A stretch of 64,000 bases of DNA, from assembly GCF_958298935.1 (NCBI RefSeq), contig NC_084922.1:5582501-5646500 (forward strand), in the 5' to 3' direction. The position numbers and the translations under genes were made by a program. Source of the stretch: Phragmites australis. Lineage: Eukaryota; Streptophyta; Magnoliopsida; Poales; Poaceae. How positions within the stretch are numbered: position 1 is the first letter of the stretch; each line of letters opens with the position of its first letter. The notes under the pieces were generated by a model that had not been told where the DNA came from, did no database searches, and worked only from the letters and a program-made list of their open reading frames with translations. This document shows, piece by piece, positions 23,340 to 35,056 of the stretch.

Positions 23340-23860
23340 GTCCATAATAGTTATCTCCAGTAGATAACGTGCAGGGTGCATTATACCCTATTCCTCCTCT
23401 TTCTGTAGCAATGCCTAAGACCTTATCCAATAAATAGTCTTGAAAATTATCTGCATAGAAGATTGTATATTTGTTTTATCAAAAATTATATCATTCCGAT
23501 TTAGCCAAGTCAAATTGCCTAACAAATAGCACTTGTTCCAACCAAAATATGTCTTTTAAGCTTAATTCCAACTCCATTTATGCCATGATCCAAACATGTG
23601 AGATATACTAAGAGGACTTAACCAAAAGTGATTTGTATAGCCCTCAATATAAATTTAGCGAATCTGCAATCAAATAAAATGTGTTGAACATTCTCATTAT
23701 TACTACCAAAGCAACAATTTGCATTTTGTTGCCTGTTCCTTTTAACTCAGAGTTGTCTTTAGTAAGCACTGCACCGTTATAAAAAACCATATGAATATCT
23801 TAATCTTTATGAGAATTTTAACTTCGATCTATTATGTTAAGAGCCTATCACCGCCCTATA
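23340..23860 (-). pseudogene. LINE (non-LTR retrotransposon) 3' relic, zf-RVT region
   Basis: Minus-strand reading, with several frameshifts, gives LKIKIFMWFFITV, then NANCCFGSNNENVQHILFDC, RFAKFILRAIQITFG, ISHMFGSWHKW, KLKRHILVG, and NRNDIIFDKTNIQS. This is the zinc-binding region after the reverse transcriptase in plant LINE-type proteins (CCFCxxxE-x-xHLFFxC...FAxxxWxxI...WLSRNDxVF). Upstream reverse-transcriptase motifs are not found in this window, so the copy is truncated. Stops and frame changes show it is dead. Confidence 0.75.
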
Positions 23861-23869
23861 TATGGATTG

Positions 23870-25255
23870 GACATAATATTGTCCGTTAGGAAGCAAAACT
23901 ATATATCAAAACACAAATGATATATATAACTATTTTATAAATATAAGTACGTGTGTTAAGTTTGGACTGGAAAGTAGACAAGTTCCACCATAAAACAATA
24001 ATCAACTGATGATAGTTTGGATATGATGGAGACTATTCTGACGTGCCTTTGATTTTGACTCGTGAACAATCCGGTCGATCGATTCGCGTCCGTTGGCACC
24101 TCGAAAAAAAAAATCACGTCTCGCTCCGCACGTCGTCGCGGCTTTCAGTTCCAGCGCTAGCAATCGCTCCGCCAACTGCCGGAGGCGTCGTACGTCGTCG
24201 CGGCTCGCAGCGGGTGGCCGGCCGATCCGCCGGGCCAGGACGGCAGCTACTGACTCTCGTGCCGTGCCCGTGCGCGTTTTGTTGCGCGCGCTTTCGTTGT
24301 CACAGCGCAACGTGCGAACGCATGGGTTGCACCCGGACCCCCGGTGCGCGGGCCAACGGATGCGTTGGCGGCTGGCTTGGCACTTGGTCGCCTGCATGCG
24401 GCCTACCACCAACCCAGCACACCACTCCCAAACTGTGAACTGTTCACGGGGTGGCCAGCGGCTGTTTCAACGATCAAATCTTGGATACTAGCACTTCTCG
24501 ATTGGTTCCTCGAGTAAACATTTCAAGTACTAGGTACAAACAAAATCTTTGCTTGCTCCATCCCATTTCTCAAGATCAGATTGGAAAATAACTGCAACAT
24601 GTCCATGAGCCTCTTACGATGCTCCCGCACGAATACCGCGGTTTCATCTGAGCATTGTGTTTGGTACTAGGTACATATCTGCGCACGCTTATAAGAAATA
24701 TTGATTATTTAATTATTTATCATTTTTATTATCTATCAATTCGATCTCTCACTATTGTATAAGATTATCCAAGTCACTGAACGTAAATCGGAATAACAAA
24801 TTTATTACCACTCACCTTATAAAAATGATAAAAAGTTAAATCCCTCAAAAATGTTTCGCACAGCCCCAGTGGACATATTGAACCTGGCAATACCAACGGC
24901 GCACAATGTTTTGCATGTATTCTAGGCTATTCAATTGGGCCCACTGCCAGTGGACTGTGCGGTTGCGACAGATCGGTGAGACCCACGGTGTCAGGGCAGA
25001 GGCCTGCAGCAGTAGATCCTGGTGCCGTTTCGAGAGAGCCGTAGTACAGCCAAGTGTAGATGTTCCTCATTGGTGTGATGTGCACCGTCCTATTCTCAAA
25101 TTCCAGCCACTTTCAGATTTCTTCTCGAAACGCTAGCACTTTCGAAAATGCATTACCTTATTTCCCAAACTTCTCTACTCAACTGCTCTATTGATTCATT
25201 CGACATCAGCATACTTGTAACTCGAGGCAGAGCTTGACATTGTTGTGGTCTTTCA
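23870..25255. other. Intergenic; CpG-rich island at 24040-24440
   Basis: The block 24040-24440 is strongly GC- and CpG-rich and is open in several frames on both strands (longest 136 codons, minus, 24412-24002; 131-132 codons, plus). No frame shows a recognisable motif. Both flanks are AT-rich. It could be a promoter/first-exon relic or a hypomethylated island. Confidence 0.4.
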
Positions 25256-25549
25256 TAAGGTATTTGTAATGCCTCGAATATTAGGAGAAATTCGATGAGA
25301 AGATCAGAGAAAAATAAAATATTTTCTGCACGAGTTTCTAAATGGGCGAAAAGTGGTTTTGTTGAATCATAGATCGGATGAACCATCGGAGACCACGGTT
25401 GTATAGATCTCGTCGAGACTAATCTATTTTGCTATTTAAACGTCCATTTCAGATACCCCGTGATCCGTGGTGAGCCTAATAAATCTAGATTTTTGGTTTA
25501 ATAAAAAAAAAGAAATCGGTAACCGACTGACTTAGTCAGTCGCCCACCA

Positions 25550-25557
25550 TATAAAAA
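25550..25557 (+). promoter_or_regulatory. LTR TATA box (TATAAAAA)
   Basis: TATAAAAA about 285 bp from the LTR start, immediately after an imperfect palindrome GACTGACTTAGTCAGTC (25524-25540). It is a candidate U3/R core promoter. Confidence 0.5.
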
Positions 25558-26924
25558 GAGCATCGGGCCCGAGCTGCCCAATGCCCGAGCCCAAATCACC
25601 CTCACCCTAGCCCTTGAGCTGTTGGTCGCCATCCTTCTTCCAACCCTGTCGCACCGCCTGTGCCATGCCACCCGCCCACCAATGCTGTCTGTGTTGCCGC
25701 TGCCTTGCTGTGCCACGTCGTGCTCGCCGTCGCCCTCGGCTAGCCCGTCGCCGAGCTATCCCGACCGCATCCCAAGCTGCTGTGGTCGGAGCTTACCGTC
25801 GCCGGAGCCACCGAGTCCATGAGCTGCTGCCTCGATGCAGAGAGGAAGCAAGCATCGGGAGAAAGGAAGGAAGAAAAGAAAAGAAAAGAGAAAGAAGAAA
25901 AAGAAAAAGAAAAGAAAAGAAAAAGGGGGAAAGAGAAGAGAGATTTCACGATTTCATCGGATTCATTCAAATATGTAATTCACGCTACAAGGTTAACTTT
26001 TAATTAGTCTCTAGAGTGTGGTGGATTAATTTGTATGGAGGATTTCGCCGTAAAAATTCGTAACCGGTAGATCAATTTGGTACATGTTATTTATGCCAAT
26101 TTATTCATTAAAATTTTAGAATTAAATAGTATAGAATCTCAATATGGCACCAAAACAGAAGTTATAGGCCTCGTTGATATCTTTCTAATGACGCTAGTTT
26201 CGTTCAATTTGAATAAGTGGTTTGAAAGTTATCATCGAAACCGTGTTGTTGTTCGGATTCGAAAATGTGTGCAACAGTTCTTCTTTTTAATTCTGGGCGC
26301 GATAGAGAAAGAATTTTTTTTTACAACATGAAAGTTGTAGATAATTTTCTCTAGATGTTCTGGATGTATTTATTTGTCGTGTTTGGTGCAGTAGTTTGGA
26401 AGTTATGTCCCAAACCATGTACAACAGTCATCAAACCTTCCCGTGTTCCAGCGATCGGACCACGAGCGGGGGGGACGGTTGGACCGTCAGGAGTGGTGTT
26501 TTTCCAGCTGAAACGGGGTTTTTTAAGCGCGTCCCTTCGGAGTTGATTCGAGAGCATATTTCAAGCATCCAATATATATATTCACGTGGACACTGTGGAA
26601 TAGATTTTAAGTACGATCTTGTTCCTCAGGTTTTGGTAGTGTCGGTGCTAGCGGTGTGAAACCGACTTCTCACCACAGTTAAGGAAAGTGCATGATGAAC
26701 CCATGCTTCAGCACAAATTTGCTCGTTGGTTATTTCTATTGAATCCTTTTAATTATGTTCATTCAATATTCGAATTTTCTTATGATTATGTTATTCGAGT
26801 TCAAGAATGTGTTTAAGTCAAGATTTCGGTTCCAAGTGGTTCTATCTTTATTTTATCTATCAATTATGGTCTGGTGTTCTATGTAATTTGGTTCTTACGA
26901 TCATATCCCTGTTGACCACGATTT

Positions 26925-27105
26925 TAATGCTATCATATAGACCCGTCTCTGACAGGACCACAATTTCATTGCTATCATATCGGTACGTCTCCGACGGGAT
27001 CACGGTTTTATTGATATCATATCGGTTTGTCTTGGACGGGACCATGGTTCCATTGCTATCATATCAATCCGTCTCCTACGGGATCACAATCTTATTACTA
27101 TTTTT
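26925..27105 (+). repeat. 45-bp tandem repeat in LTR, four copies
   Basis: Four units around TTGCTATCATATCGGTACGT-CTCCGACGGGATCACGG. The 45-bp period is a multiple of three, so a long open frame (26807-27124) encodes a 15-residue periodic peptide; I regard that as a by-product. Confidence 0.8.
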
Positions 27106-27738
27106 GAGGAAAAAGAAAACATAGTATTTCTCGTTCTTCATTAACGTTGTTCATGCGTCTGTTCTTCTGGTTTTATATTGTACTTACTGAGTGTTTTTAC
27201 TCACTCTTGTATTTCATTTGATTTTTATGTAACTCTTATCACGACATGTTTGGAAGAGAGATATAGCATAACGTAGCGGCAAGGATCACACTTAAATTAT
27301 ACCTTAACGTCATGTTTTAGCTAGTTGGTTAGTTAAGCAAGTCATGGCTATTTTGCTGTAACATATTATGTCTTGAGTTGTATCAGGTACTAGTTTTAGA
27401 CTATTATGATGTTTGTGTAGTTATCGCGTGCAGGGAAATAATATTTTTAGGAGAAACTCTACCAAAATTTTTAATAATTATTTGGCTTGATGAGTTTTAG
27501 ATGTGAGAGTTGGTAGCTCTCAGGTTTGTTTTACAGTATTAAGTGGGGTTTCTAGACGTGCAACATTTTAACCTTAATGTATATCAGTATTTTTAGTGCT
27601 GTAACTGCATTCTTTATGCCTTTTCACTTTTGTAACTGTTATAGTTGTGCCATAACAACGCAATACTCAAAGTAAAGGTATACCAGTTTGGACTATTTTC
27701 GTCACTTTTGAACTCCACTTGCTATTTATAGTAGTTGT

Positions 27739-27755
27739 GGGGGGGGGGGGGGGGG
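27739..27755. repeat. 17-base G homopolymer
   Basis: The longest of three G runs in the window. Flanking DNA (27541-28415) is AT-rich and without a recognised gene. Confidence 0.9.
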
Positions 27756-28415
27756 TGTTCAGAGGATTTAACTGCAAATTTGGAACTCACTGATGATTGA
27801 CTTAGTTCCAACTGCAAGCCATGGTTCAAAAGAATTTCTCAATTGGATTTTCGAATCTTACCTCTAGGTTCTGAATATAATAATGCCAGGATTTTGATTG
27901 CTCCTGCAATGGCGTTAAATTTTTTTAAAAAATATGATTTTGTGATAATAAAAAAGGACAAGGTAAATATCAATAGAAAATAATCCATACGTACTTGACA
28001 TTTGCAAATGTGGATGCAAATCATTTGTTTGTCCTTACCATCGTAGTGCCGTAGCACAACCTACAACTGATTGCACCTTGACTACAATAATCTAGCAACC
28101 ATTTGTAAAATGTCATGTGATGTAGTGTACCTACGGCGGTGCTATACCAAATCGATTTTCTATTCGAGGAAGAGACTTAAAAGCAACTAAGTCGTTTATT
28201 TGAATGTTCTTAAAAGTTCTTATTGATTCGTCTCCGCCTCATCACAAAAAATTACCTTTTATAAGCATAAAATTACCTGATGTTTCTCTATTTGGGTTAA
28301 CTTCTCAAACCAAAATATTTTCTTCCCTCCGGTTTAGATGTGATTCGTTTATTTACCATTTTGAATTATAGTCGTTGATTTAAATGATCTTATATTGTAT
28401 TGACGTGTGACAACT

Positions 28416-28861
28416 TAAGATCATCTTTAGCAGCTACTTCAAATTTTCATCCTAAAAATACTATTACAGCATCTCCTATCACTATTATAGTATCCTTTAT
28501 TTTTTCATATCCAACAGCTACCCTATTTCCTTCCTTCTATTACTCTTTTTCTCCCTCCGTTCCACTGTCAGCCTATATAAACAGTACTGCTACAGTGTTG
28601 CTACCGTACTATCGCAGTGTTCCTCGCTCCGGACCCACCGTCAGCCTCTGCAAACAGTACTGCTGCAGGGTGCATGCCGCTACAGTACCTGGCAAAAATA
28701 CACATCCGTGCTCCCTCTCCGCAACATGTAGTAGTATGTGTGGTACTGTAGCACTGGATAGAGTATCTGCTGAAGAAGGGTTTCTAGTGCTATAGTAGTT
28801 CGCAAATAGTTCGCAAAATACTGTAGTACTGGATTAGCAGATTTTGGTGGAGATGGCCTAA
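28416..28861. mobile_element. MITE with TAA target duplication, upstream of the sterol desaturase
   Basis: The element is 28419-28858 (440 bp), flanked by TAA on both sides. Left end GATCATCTTTAGCAG and right end, reverse complemented, GGCCATCTCCACCAAAA are imperfect terminal inverted repeats. They resemble grass MITE ends of the GGCCATCTCCA type, probably PIF/Harbinger (Tourist-like) given the 3-bp duplication. It contains repeated AACAGTACTGCT and CTGTAGTA motifs and an internal TATATAAA (28575). It ends 186 bp before the start codon, so it may lie in the promoter. Confidence 0.6.
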
Positions 28862-28960
28862 TCAACTAATCCATAATAAATCATATTCCGAAAAGAACCT
28901 GTCGAATGCAAATCCACCCCACCTGGCGGTACGGTACCTGCCCACCACAGACACAGATCC

Positions 28961-28968
28961 ATTTAAAC
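28961..28968 (+). promoter_or_regulatory. Candidate TATA-like element of the sterol desaturase
   Basis: ATTTAAAC lies 84 bp before the ATG in a C-rich leader; it would give a short 5' UTR of about 50 bp. No better TATA lies between the MITE and the start codon. Confidence 0.3.
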
Positions 28969-29044
28969 CCCCGGACCCCTCCACGCTTTACAGCTACCCA
29001 CCCCTACTAAACAAAGCACCCACCCAGAGCGGCGGCCGCCGGCA

Positions 29045-32000
29045 ATGGCGGCGGCGGCGGAGTACGGCGGCGACTACCTGCAGCAGTTCGTCGCGGAGAC
29101 GGAGTGGTACAACGAGATCGTCCTCAGCGCGGTGGCGCCGGGCGATTGGTGGCGCGGGCTGCCGCACCCGGTGCAGTCGTGGATGCGCAACTGCGTGGGC
29201 GGCTACCTCCTCTACTTCATCTCCGGTTTCCTCTGGTGCTTCGTCATCTACTACTGGAAGCGCCACGCCTACATCCCCAAAGGTCCCGCCTTCTCCTTCC
29301 CGATGCTGCTCCTGCTGCTGCTTTGTTCTTATTAGGATCTGGGTGCCTTTGTCATGTGCTTGGCGAGAGGGATTCAGGCTTGATTCGAGATGTTTTGGGG
29401 TAATGCTGGCAAGGTGCTAGTTGTTGGTGCGGAAAGGGAAATGTGGCTTCTTTCGATCCCGAATTTCCGCTCCTTTCGGGAAGCTTTTCGTTGTGATTTG
29501 GGAGACTTTTCTTTGTGCGTTTTATGGTCCTCCGCGTGGTTTCGCTCTCGATCTCTCCTGTCCTAATAGATTTTGGAGGTTGTGGAGAAGTAACTGTAGA
29601 AGATTTGTTGGTGAATTACGATCTTTCAGTCCCTGCACGACAGATTGGTTCTTCATCTTTTTGCTTGGTTTGGTTGGGGGGGGGGGGGGTATGATGGGTT
29701 TGGGGTGGCGTTCTGGATTGGATTCACGCTTCGTTGGTTATCAGGACAATCATTTTAATAGATCTTGAAGGGACAGAGTACGGTGACTACTAATTCGGTT
29801 TCACTTCTTGGCTAAGTTAGTGCAAAAGTATGTCTTTGTGATTGTTAAATCTACATCATTGTGTACTCTTGCTTTGTGAAGACTTTGGGTTAGCTATGTT
29901 ATTTCTGCAAATCGCTTGAGCCAGGCTGGTTGGCTGAGGTTAGCCGCTTCACATGGTAAGCAATTATAGTTTAACCAAAAATGTTCTGAAGTTCTGCTTT
30001 TAATTGGAGGTGAATTTGAGTATACTCTACTGGTTTTTCCATATCTTATTGTTCTTGACATGACCGCCCATCAAGGTAGATGCACTGACAGAAAGAGAAC
30101 CGGCACCTGACTCATGTATTTGGATCGCTAAACAAAGTTCCATGCGTTGTTCCAAACTTCCAATCCGCCTGTCAGGGTTGATGCATAGTTAATTGATTGC
30201 TTTGGCTGGTTTCTCCACTCAACCACATGTTTGTGCTTGGGACGTTTCTATCAAGTGCTTAATATTAATATTAGATTATGCATTAATATTTGGAATACCT
30301 ACTGTTCTCATGTGCCCTGTCTTGAGCAATTTTAAGTTGCTCATCCCTTTTCCGTATTGGTAGTATACAGCTTTTCATTCTGGGGTATAGTTGGGTCACC
30401 TATTCGCGTGTGAGGGAGATGCCCATTCAAGAGCATGTGGCAGTGCATGCAGGATTGCCAGATATTTTGAATAGATGTGTCCTTCCTGGACCACCGGATT
30501 GGACTTTCATGATTAAACTCATAGACAATAGGAGCAGGCTAGCCTGTCTAAAAACTCGAGTGGCCTTGGAGGAACTAGGTGGCATTATCAATAAGAAGAA
30601 ATGAGCACACAAATTCACGTCAAGAGGACTCGAACGAACCTCGGTGATCTAGGTGTACATTCACACCCTCAACCAATTGAGCTAGCCTTAGTTCCTCAGG
30701 CTAGCCTGTCTTGTTGGTGGTATCTTTTGTCTTGCATGCCTGTGTGGGATCAGGTTGCTTTTGGGTTCTTCTTTGGTGATGCAAACCAAGTGGAAGAGAA
30801 GTTATCAGATAATTAGTTTTTTTAGCTCAACTTCACGCTTGTACTGTTCTTAGCACCTGTGGAAGGTCACCATGCTGTATAGTAATAGTTAAGGTCCATG
30901 AATTAAATCATTAAATTTGTATTTCCTTCAAAAAATAATTATATTATTATTTACCCCATTGGTTATCGTTTTCAATGCATCTGTTGGAATCAAATAATGA
31001 CTGAGCTAGGGCTTTTCTGGACGACAGCTTTCTATTAACAATAATTTTCATGTACTCATTTAGAAAATAGGAGATTTTTTTTATAATTTGTCCATACTTT
31101 TGACGTGCCTCTGAGGCTCCTACATATGAAATTATTATTACGCAACTCGCAATTGCAATATGCAAAATGTTAGACATGTAACGATTTGTGTATGCTTGGA
31201 CAAGAGTTGCATTTAGAATGGATATCATGCTGTTACCAAAACATATTAACAGTCACCCATCGCCTAAACCAAACTGGCATTAGGGATGCTTTCTTTGTAA
31301 TTCTCAATGGTTTGGAAAGAGTAGAGCACGGCTGCTACCAATCAAATACCATTTTTTCTCTCATGAATGTTGTTTCTATATGCCGTTATTGTAACTTTAG
31401 CTGTTCTGGTTCATATATCAGAGGCATATATCATGCAAGATTGTCCACTTGTAATATAGGCATCATTTGAGCATGACATAAAGGAAAATTGTGTGAAATG
31501 GAGCATGTCAATCTATTGGAGGCGGTAAAAAAATGCAAATCTTTGAGTAAAGGTGCTTGTGAATATTTGTGATCTTGTGATAGTATTATAAACATGATTC
31601 AAACAAAGCCTGTGTAAATTATGTATATGTTCTGCTTGATCTTTCATTGTTCATAGTGTATTTACTCAGATTTCTCCATCATATATAAATTCATTTTTCT
31701 GGTTATTTTGGGGAAGTCTTTTTCGAGTTAGCTTGTGATCCCCTTTTATTAGGGGATAGGGTTTGTAATTGGCCGCAGAATATGAACTCCTAATATATTC
31801 TTGTTTGGTGGTAAACCTTTGGATCATTTGTACATTCAAGAAGCTAATGAAATTTTATGTCTTGTTGGAACATTGTCCCACTAGAAGATGTGTTGACGTT
31901 TGATTAATGCGCATTCACCTAGCAGTTGTTCAGGCATGCCACGACGTTGGTAGGCATGAGTATATTTGTTGGAGCAGTAACAGCTTATTATATCCTAGAT

Positions 32001-33350
32001 CTGACATCCTACAATAAGTGATACATTCTGTTGTTCCAAGCTTATTCAATGTTTTAGATCCTAATGCACTGCAGCTGGCAGCAAATATCGCGCAACATAC
32101 TGTAAGAACTGTTATAAAAAATGGAAATATACTGCATATGAACTTTATCTGAAGACAGTAGCAACTAACAACTATTCATGAGTATGCTGCACATACCCAA
32201 GGGATTCTGAAGTATGTGAAAGATCTTGCCTCGGATTGTTGCTAAGAAATCACAAATAACATTGCTTTGACCTGTTCCTAAAAAATATTTAAAGGATCTT
32301 GTCTCAGATCATCACAAGGAACACTTTATCCTTACCAGTTTAATTGTTATTACAGCTGTTCAACTTCATGTATGGTATTTCTAATGTGATTATTACTGGG
32401 CATATACTTCTAGAAATTATGCAGTTAGGTATATGTCTAGCGGTGTGTAGTCTGACGTTTTTTAGTGCTATTTGTTTGATCCAGATTCTATCCCTACAAC
32501 AGAAGCTATGAGGAAGCAAATAGTTGTTGCTTCGAAAGCAATGCCTTTTTACTGTGCTCTTCCAACTTTATCTGAACACATGATTGAGAGTGGATGGACA
32601 CGGTGTTACTTTAATATCAGTGAAATTGGTTTGTCTATGTACCTCATTTATATGGCTTTATATCTCATCTTCGTGGAGTTTGGAATTTACTGGATGCACA
32701 GAGAGTTGCATGACATAAAGCCACTGTACAAATATCTACATGCAACCCACCATATTTACAACAAGGAAAATACCTTGTCTCCATTTGCTGGTAAGCTCTT
32801 ACTATCTTATTCAGCTCTCATTTTTCATCTTGCATTCTTTCCTGTTGTCATTTCAAAATTTTGATAATAACTTAGTACGCTTTGGCCCTTTTTCTTCACA
32901 AGAGGACAGTGATATGCCAATAACAGTACCGGTACATGAGTTCTGTTTATGGTCTACTGGTTGTCAGGAACAACACATAGTTTTTTTTAATGTCTAAGTC
33001 CAATATTTACTTCGAGTGCTCATTCTAGCACGACTAATTTACAACTTTCTTGTTTTCCAGGGCTCGCTTTTCATCCACTAGATGGGATTTTGCAAGCAAT
33101 ACCACATGTCTTTGCCCTCTTCCTTTGCCCAACTCACTTCAGGACGCACATTGCTCTCTTATTCTTAGAGGCCGTGTGGACAACAAACATCCATGACTGC
33201 ATTCACGGCAAGATATGGCCGGTCATGGGTGCTGGCTACCATACCATTCACCATACAACCTACCGCCACAACTATGGCCACTACACCATCTGGATGGACT
33301 GGCTGTTTGGTACACTCCGTGAGCCAGAAGATATCCTCAAGAAGGCTTGA
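29045..33350 (+). CDS. STE1: Delta7-sterol C5(6)-desaturase (STE1/DWF7 type)
   Basis: The only intact gene. Exons: 29045-29282, 32485-32790, 33061-33350, all with GT...AG introns; 834 nt, 277 residues plus TGA. The family introduces the C5 double bond into episterol-type Delta7-sterols in the ER membrane, using cytochrome b5 and oxygen, feeding phytosterols and brassinosteroids. A membrane segment lies at about 51-71 ([18 protein letters not shown]), with further hydrophobic stretches at 131-149 and about 199-221. Di-iron histidine boxes are HRELH (151-155), HATHH (165-169) and HTIHH (242-246), plus the conserved HDCIHG and [14 protein letters not shown]. Length matches plant homologues (about 280). 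The start has a good context (G at -3, G at +4) and follows a C-rich leader. Splice junctions restore KD-SIPT and FAG-LAFHP exactly as in the family. Intron 1 (3202 bp) carries a SINE. Confidence 0.95.
29283..32484 (+). other. Intron 1 of the sterol desaturase (3.2 kb)
   Basis: It begins GTCCCG and ends TTTGATCCAG. It contains a G14 run (29676-29689) and a SINE (30550-30696). Short open frames within it (29421-29768, 30410-30604, 31186-31470) have no recognisable product. Intron 2 is 32791-33060 (GTAAG...TTTTCCAG). Confidence 0.9.
30535..30711 (-). mobile_element. tRNA-type SINE with 15-bp target duplication
   Basis: The body is 30550-30696 (147 bp) on the minus strand, flanked by identical CAGGCTAGCCTGTCT (30535-30549 and 30697-30711). 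The minus strand shows a box A-like TAGCTCAATTGG (30673-30684) and a box B-like GTTCGAGTCC (30626-30635). A short T run (GAGTTTTT) ends the element at 30550. Box spacing and the T-ended tail resemble plant Au/p-SINE elements. It is oriented opposite to the host gene, so its RNA polymerase III promoter points against STE1. Confidence 0.85.
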
Positions 33351-33524
33351 GCTGTTTACACCTGTGTTTTCTCCCTTGTGCTGTGAAGTGTAGGGTTTCT
33401 CAGCCTCCGAGGCTCTGTCTGTTGCCTTAAGCATCGGTGTGTTGTTTTAGTATGCTAGGTGCATATTATGTTGTTTATTACCTAATTTAGTGCTGTTTCT
33501 CATGATGCAATGGAGTTGACAACG

Positions 33525-33530
33525 AATAAA
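33525..33530 (+). terminator. Candidate polyadenylation signal AATAAA
   Basis: AATAAA 175 bp after the stop codon, preceded by TG-rich sequence (TTGTTTTAGTATG, TTATGTTGTTT). It fits a plant 3' UTR of about 200 bp. Confidence 0.5.
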
Positions 33531-33539
33531 ACTTTGCCA

Positions 33540-34840
33540 GACACTTTCTGGATTCCAGCTGCTTGTACAATTCGGCATCTCAATGCCAGTATAGGATATA
33601 AATGTATCCCTTCTGCCCGGTAAGTTCATTGCATTGGGCATGCATTTCTCTGTTTCTCAGTTGATTGCTAAATGAAGAGCGCCTCTAAAATGCAGGGCCA
33701 TGCCACTTTTGTGGAAAATAGATAAGACCACCCCAACTACTTTCCTTCGTTTCGTTCCCTTTCTAGCCTAAATTTTTTTTCCGAGGGGATTATCTTATCA
33801 GACTCGTTCCTTTTAGTTTTCTGCAATCCAACAACATTCTTTTTCTTATTCTCTTCCTAACAGACTTTTAATATTCTATTATTTTTGTATAACTACCGCA
33901 ACGCATACGACTATAATACATGACATGTATACATTGGATATACTTAAGGAAATGCAATGTCGCTACAAGACAATTGGGTTGTGCTAACACATGGAATATA
34001 CACTAGACACAATTGAACTTGCGAGCAAACCACTGGCCCCTGGGTATTTAATCAAATAAACATGTGAAATGTACAAAGATAGTACAATCAACATGGGCAC
34101 TAATCAGAGCTTCACTGAATATTTTTCTTAAATGATGACACATTGATGTCTACTTCCCATAAATGAAATCAAATGGGTAAATAATCATATGGAGGAACGT
34201 CATCAAATAAAAATTCTATCTGCAGCAGCTACATTGGCAACATTCAGGTAATTGACATCAACAGTAGTGTTTAAAAAAACAATTAGGTTATCTAATATTT
34301 CACTAACAACACATGTTATGTCACAACGACAAGAAGAGTACCAGAACCAAATGTTTATATATTGTTCTTACAACTTGAACATAATCACGCATCCAAAACA
34401 ACTAAGACTCATGTGCTTAGATTGCAATTTTTAACCATAAACCTGACTACCAAGGGATTCAAGATCTTGTAGTGACAGGAATCATATGGCAACCCTAAGA
34501 TAAAAATTGGCTTTACTCAAGCTCCATTAACCTGACTACCAAGGGGCGCATATCTAGTGTTTACACTAGCATATTACAAAGAAATAATGTGATACCAACA
34601 AAACTATTTGCAGCACTTACTAAAAGGATGTCTGAGCACTGAACATCATAAAGTTTTGGGCAAAGCTTATGCAATAATTCTAGGTAGTTACAGAATTCCA
34701 AGCCTTCCAGGATCAGATGCAAGGAAAAGAATGCAAAATATGAATTGATCTCGTGATACACAAAGCATGTGAACAGATTGCCCAACCTATGAGTTGAAGG
34801 AAATTCAAGTATAACTGGAACTAAATCTGAACCTCGTTGG
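33540..34840. other. Intergenic, nothing recognised
   Basis: AT-rich DNA downstream of the sterol desaturase. Short frames on both strands have no motif. Confidence 0.4.
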
Positions 34841-34844
34841 CAAA

Positions 34845-35056
34845 ACTTCATGACCGACGCCAGCGGCCACATCACCATCTCGTCCGCCTCCGTCGCATCG
34901 CCTCCTTCCAGAAGAACCTATCAAGGATATGGGGCATCTGAATTCATCAGAGAGCAATGCAAACCTGTTGAGGATACCATCCCCTCGCATCGCCTGTATG
35001 CATGTATACAAATTTATTCATTCATCGAAATCCTCCTTAGACTTGAGTTGGATTGA
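34845..35056. other. Short GC-richer coding-like segment, unrecognised
   Basis: A plus-strand frame (34850-35056) begins MTDASGHITISSASVASPPS, and a minus frame overlaps it. It abuts the BEL1-like fragment. It could be another captured fragment, but neither frame matches a family I know. Confidence 0.25.

Larger units (their letters stand above)
25260..27540 (+). mobile_element. Solo LTR, 2271 bp, perfect 5-bp TSD
   Basis: The LTR runs from 25265 (TGTAATGCCTCGAATATTAG) to 27535 (GGTTTGTTTTACA). It is flanked by GTATT at 25260-25264 and 27536-27540, a perfect 5-bp duplication. It has a TATA motif at 25550, a purine-rich tract at 25853-25940, and a 45-bp tandem array at 26925-27105. There is no coding domain, so it is a solo LTR. 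Open frames such as 25614-26003 fall in GC-rich or purine-rich LTR sequence and are not genes. Confidence 0.85.

Noticed and set aside
25614..26003. 129-codon frame with a lysine/glutamate-rich tail
   Set aside because: GC-rich LTR leader followed by a purine-only tract (25853-25940); no domain.
26807..27124. Periodic 105-codon frame
   Set aside because: Caused by the 45-bp LTR repeat; both ends lie within the LTR.
29421..29768. 115-codon frame after the first desaturase exon
   Set aside because: Lies in intron 1 and includes a G14 run; the splice sites skip it.
30600..30696. tRNA gene on the minus strand
   Set aside because: Box A and box B are present, but the sequence does not close into a cloverleaf acceptor stem; flanking 15-bp duplications and T tail show a SINE.
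33165..33434. Minus-strand 89-codon frame
   Set aside because: Shadow of desaturase exon 3.
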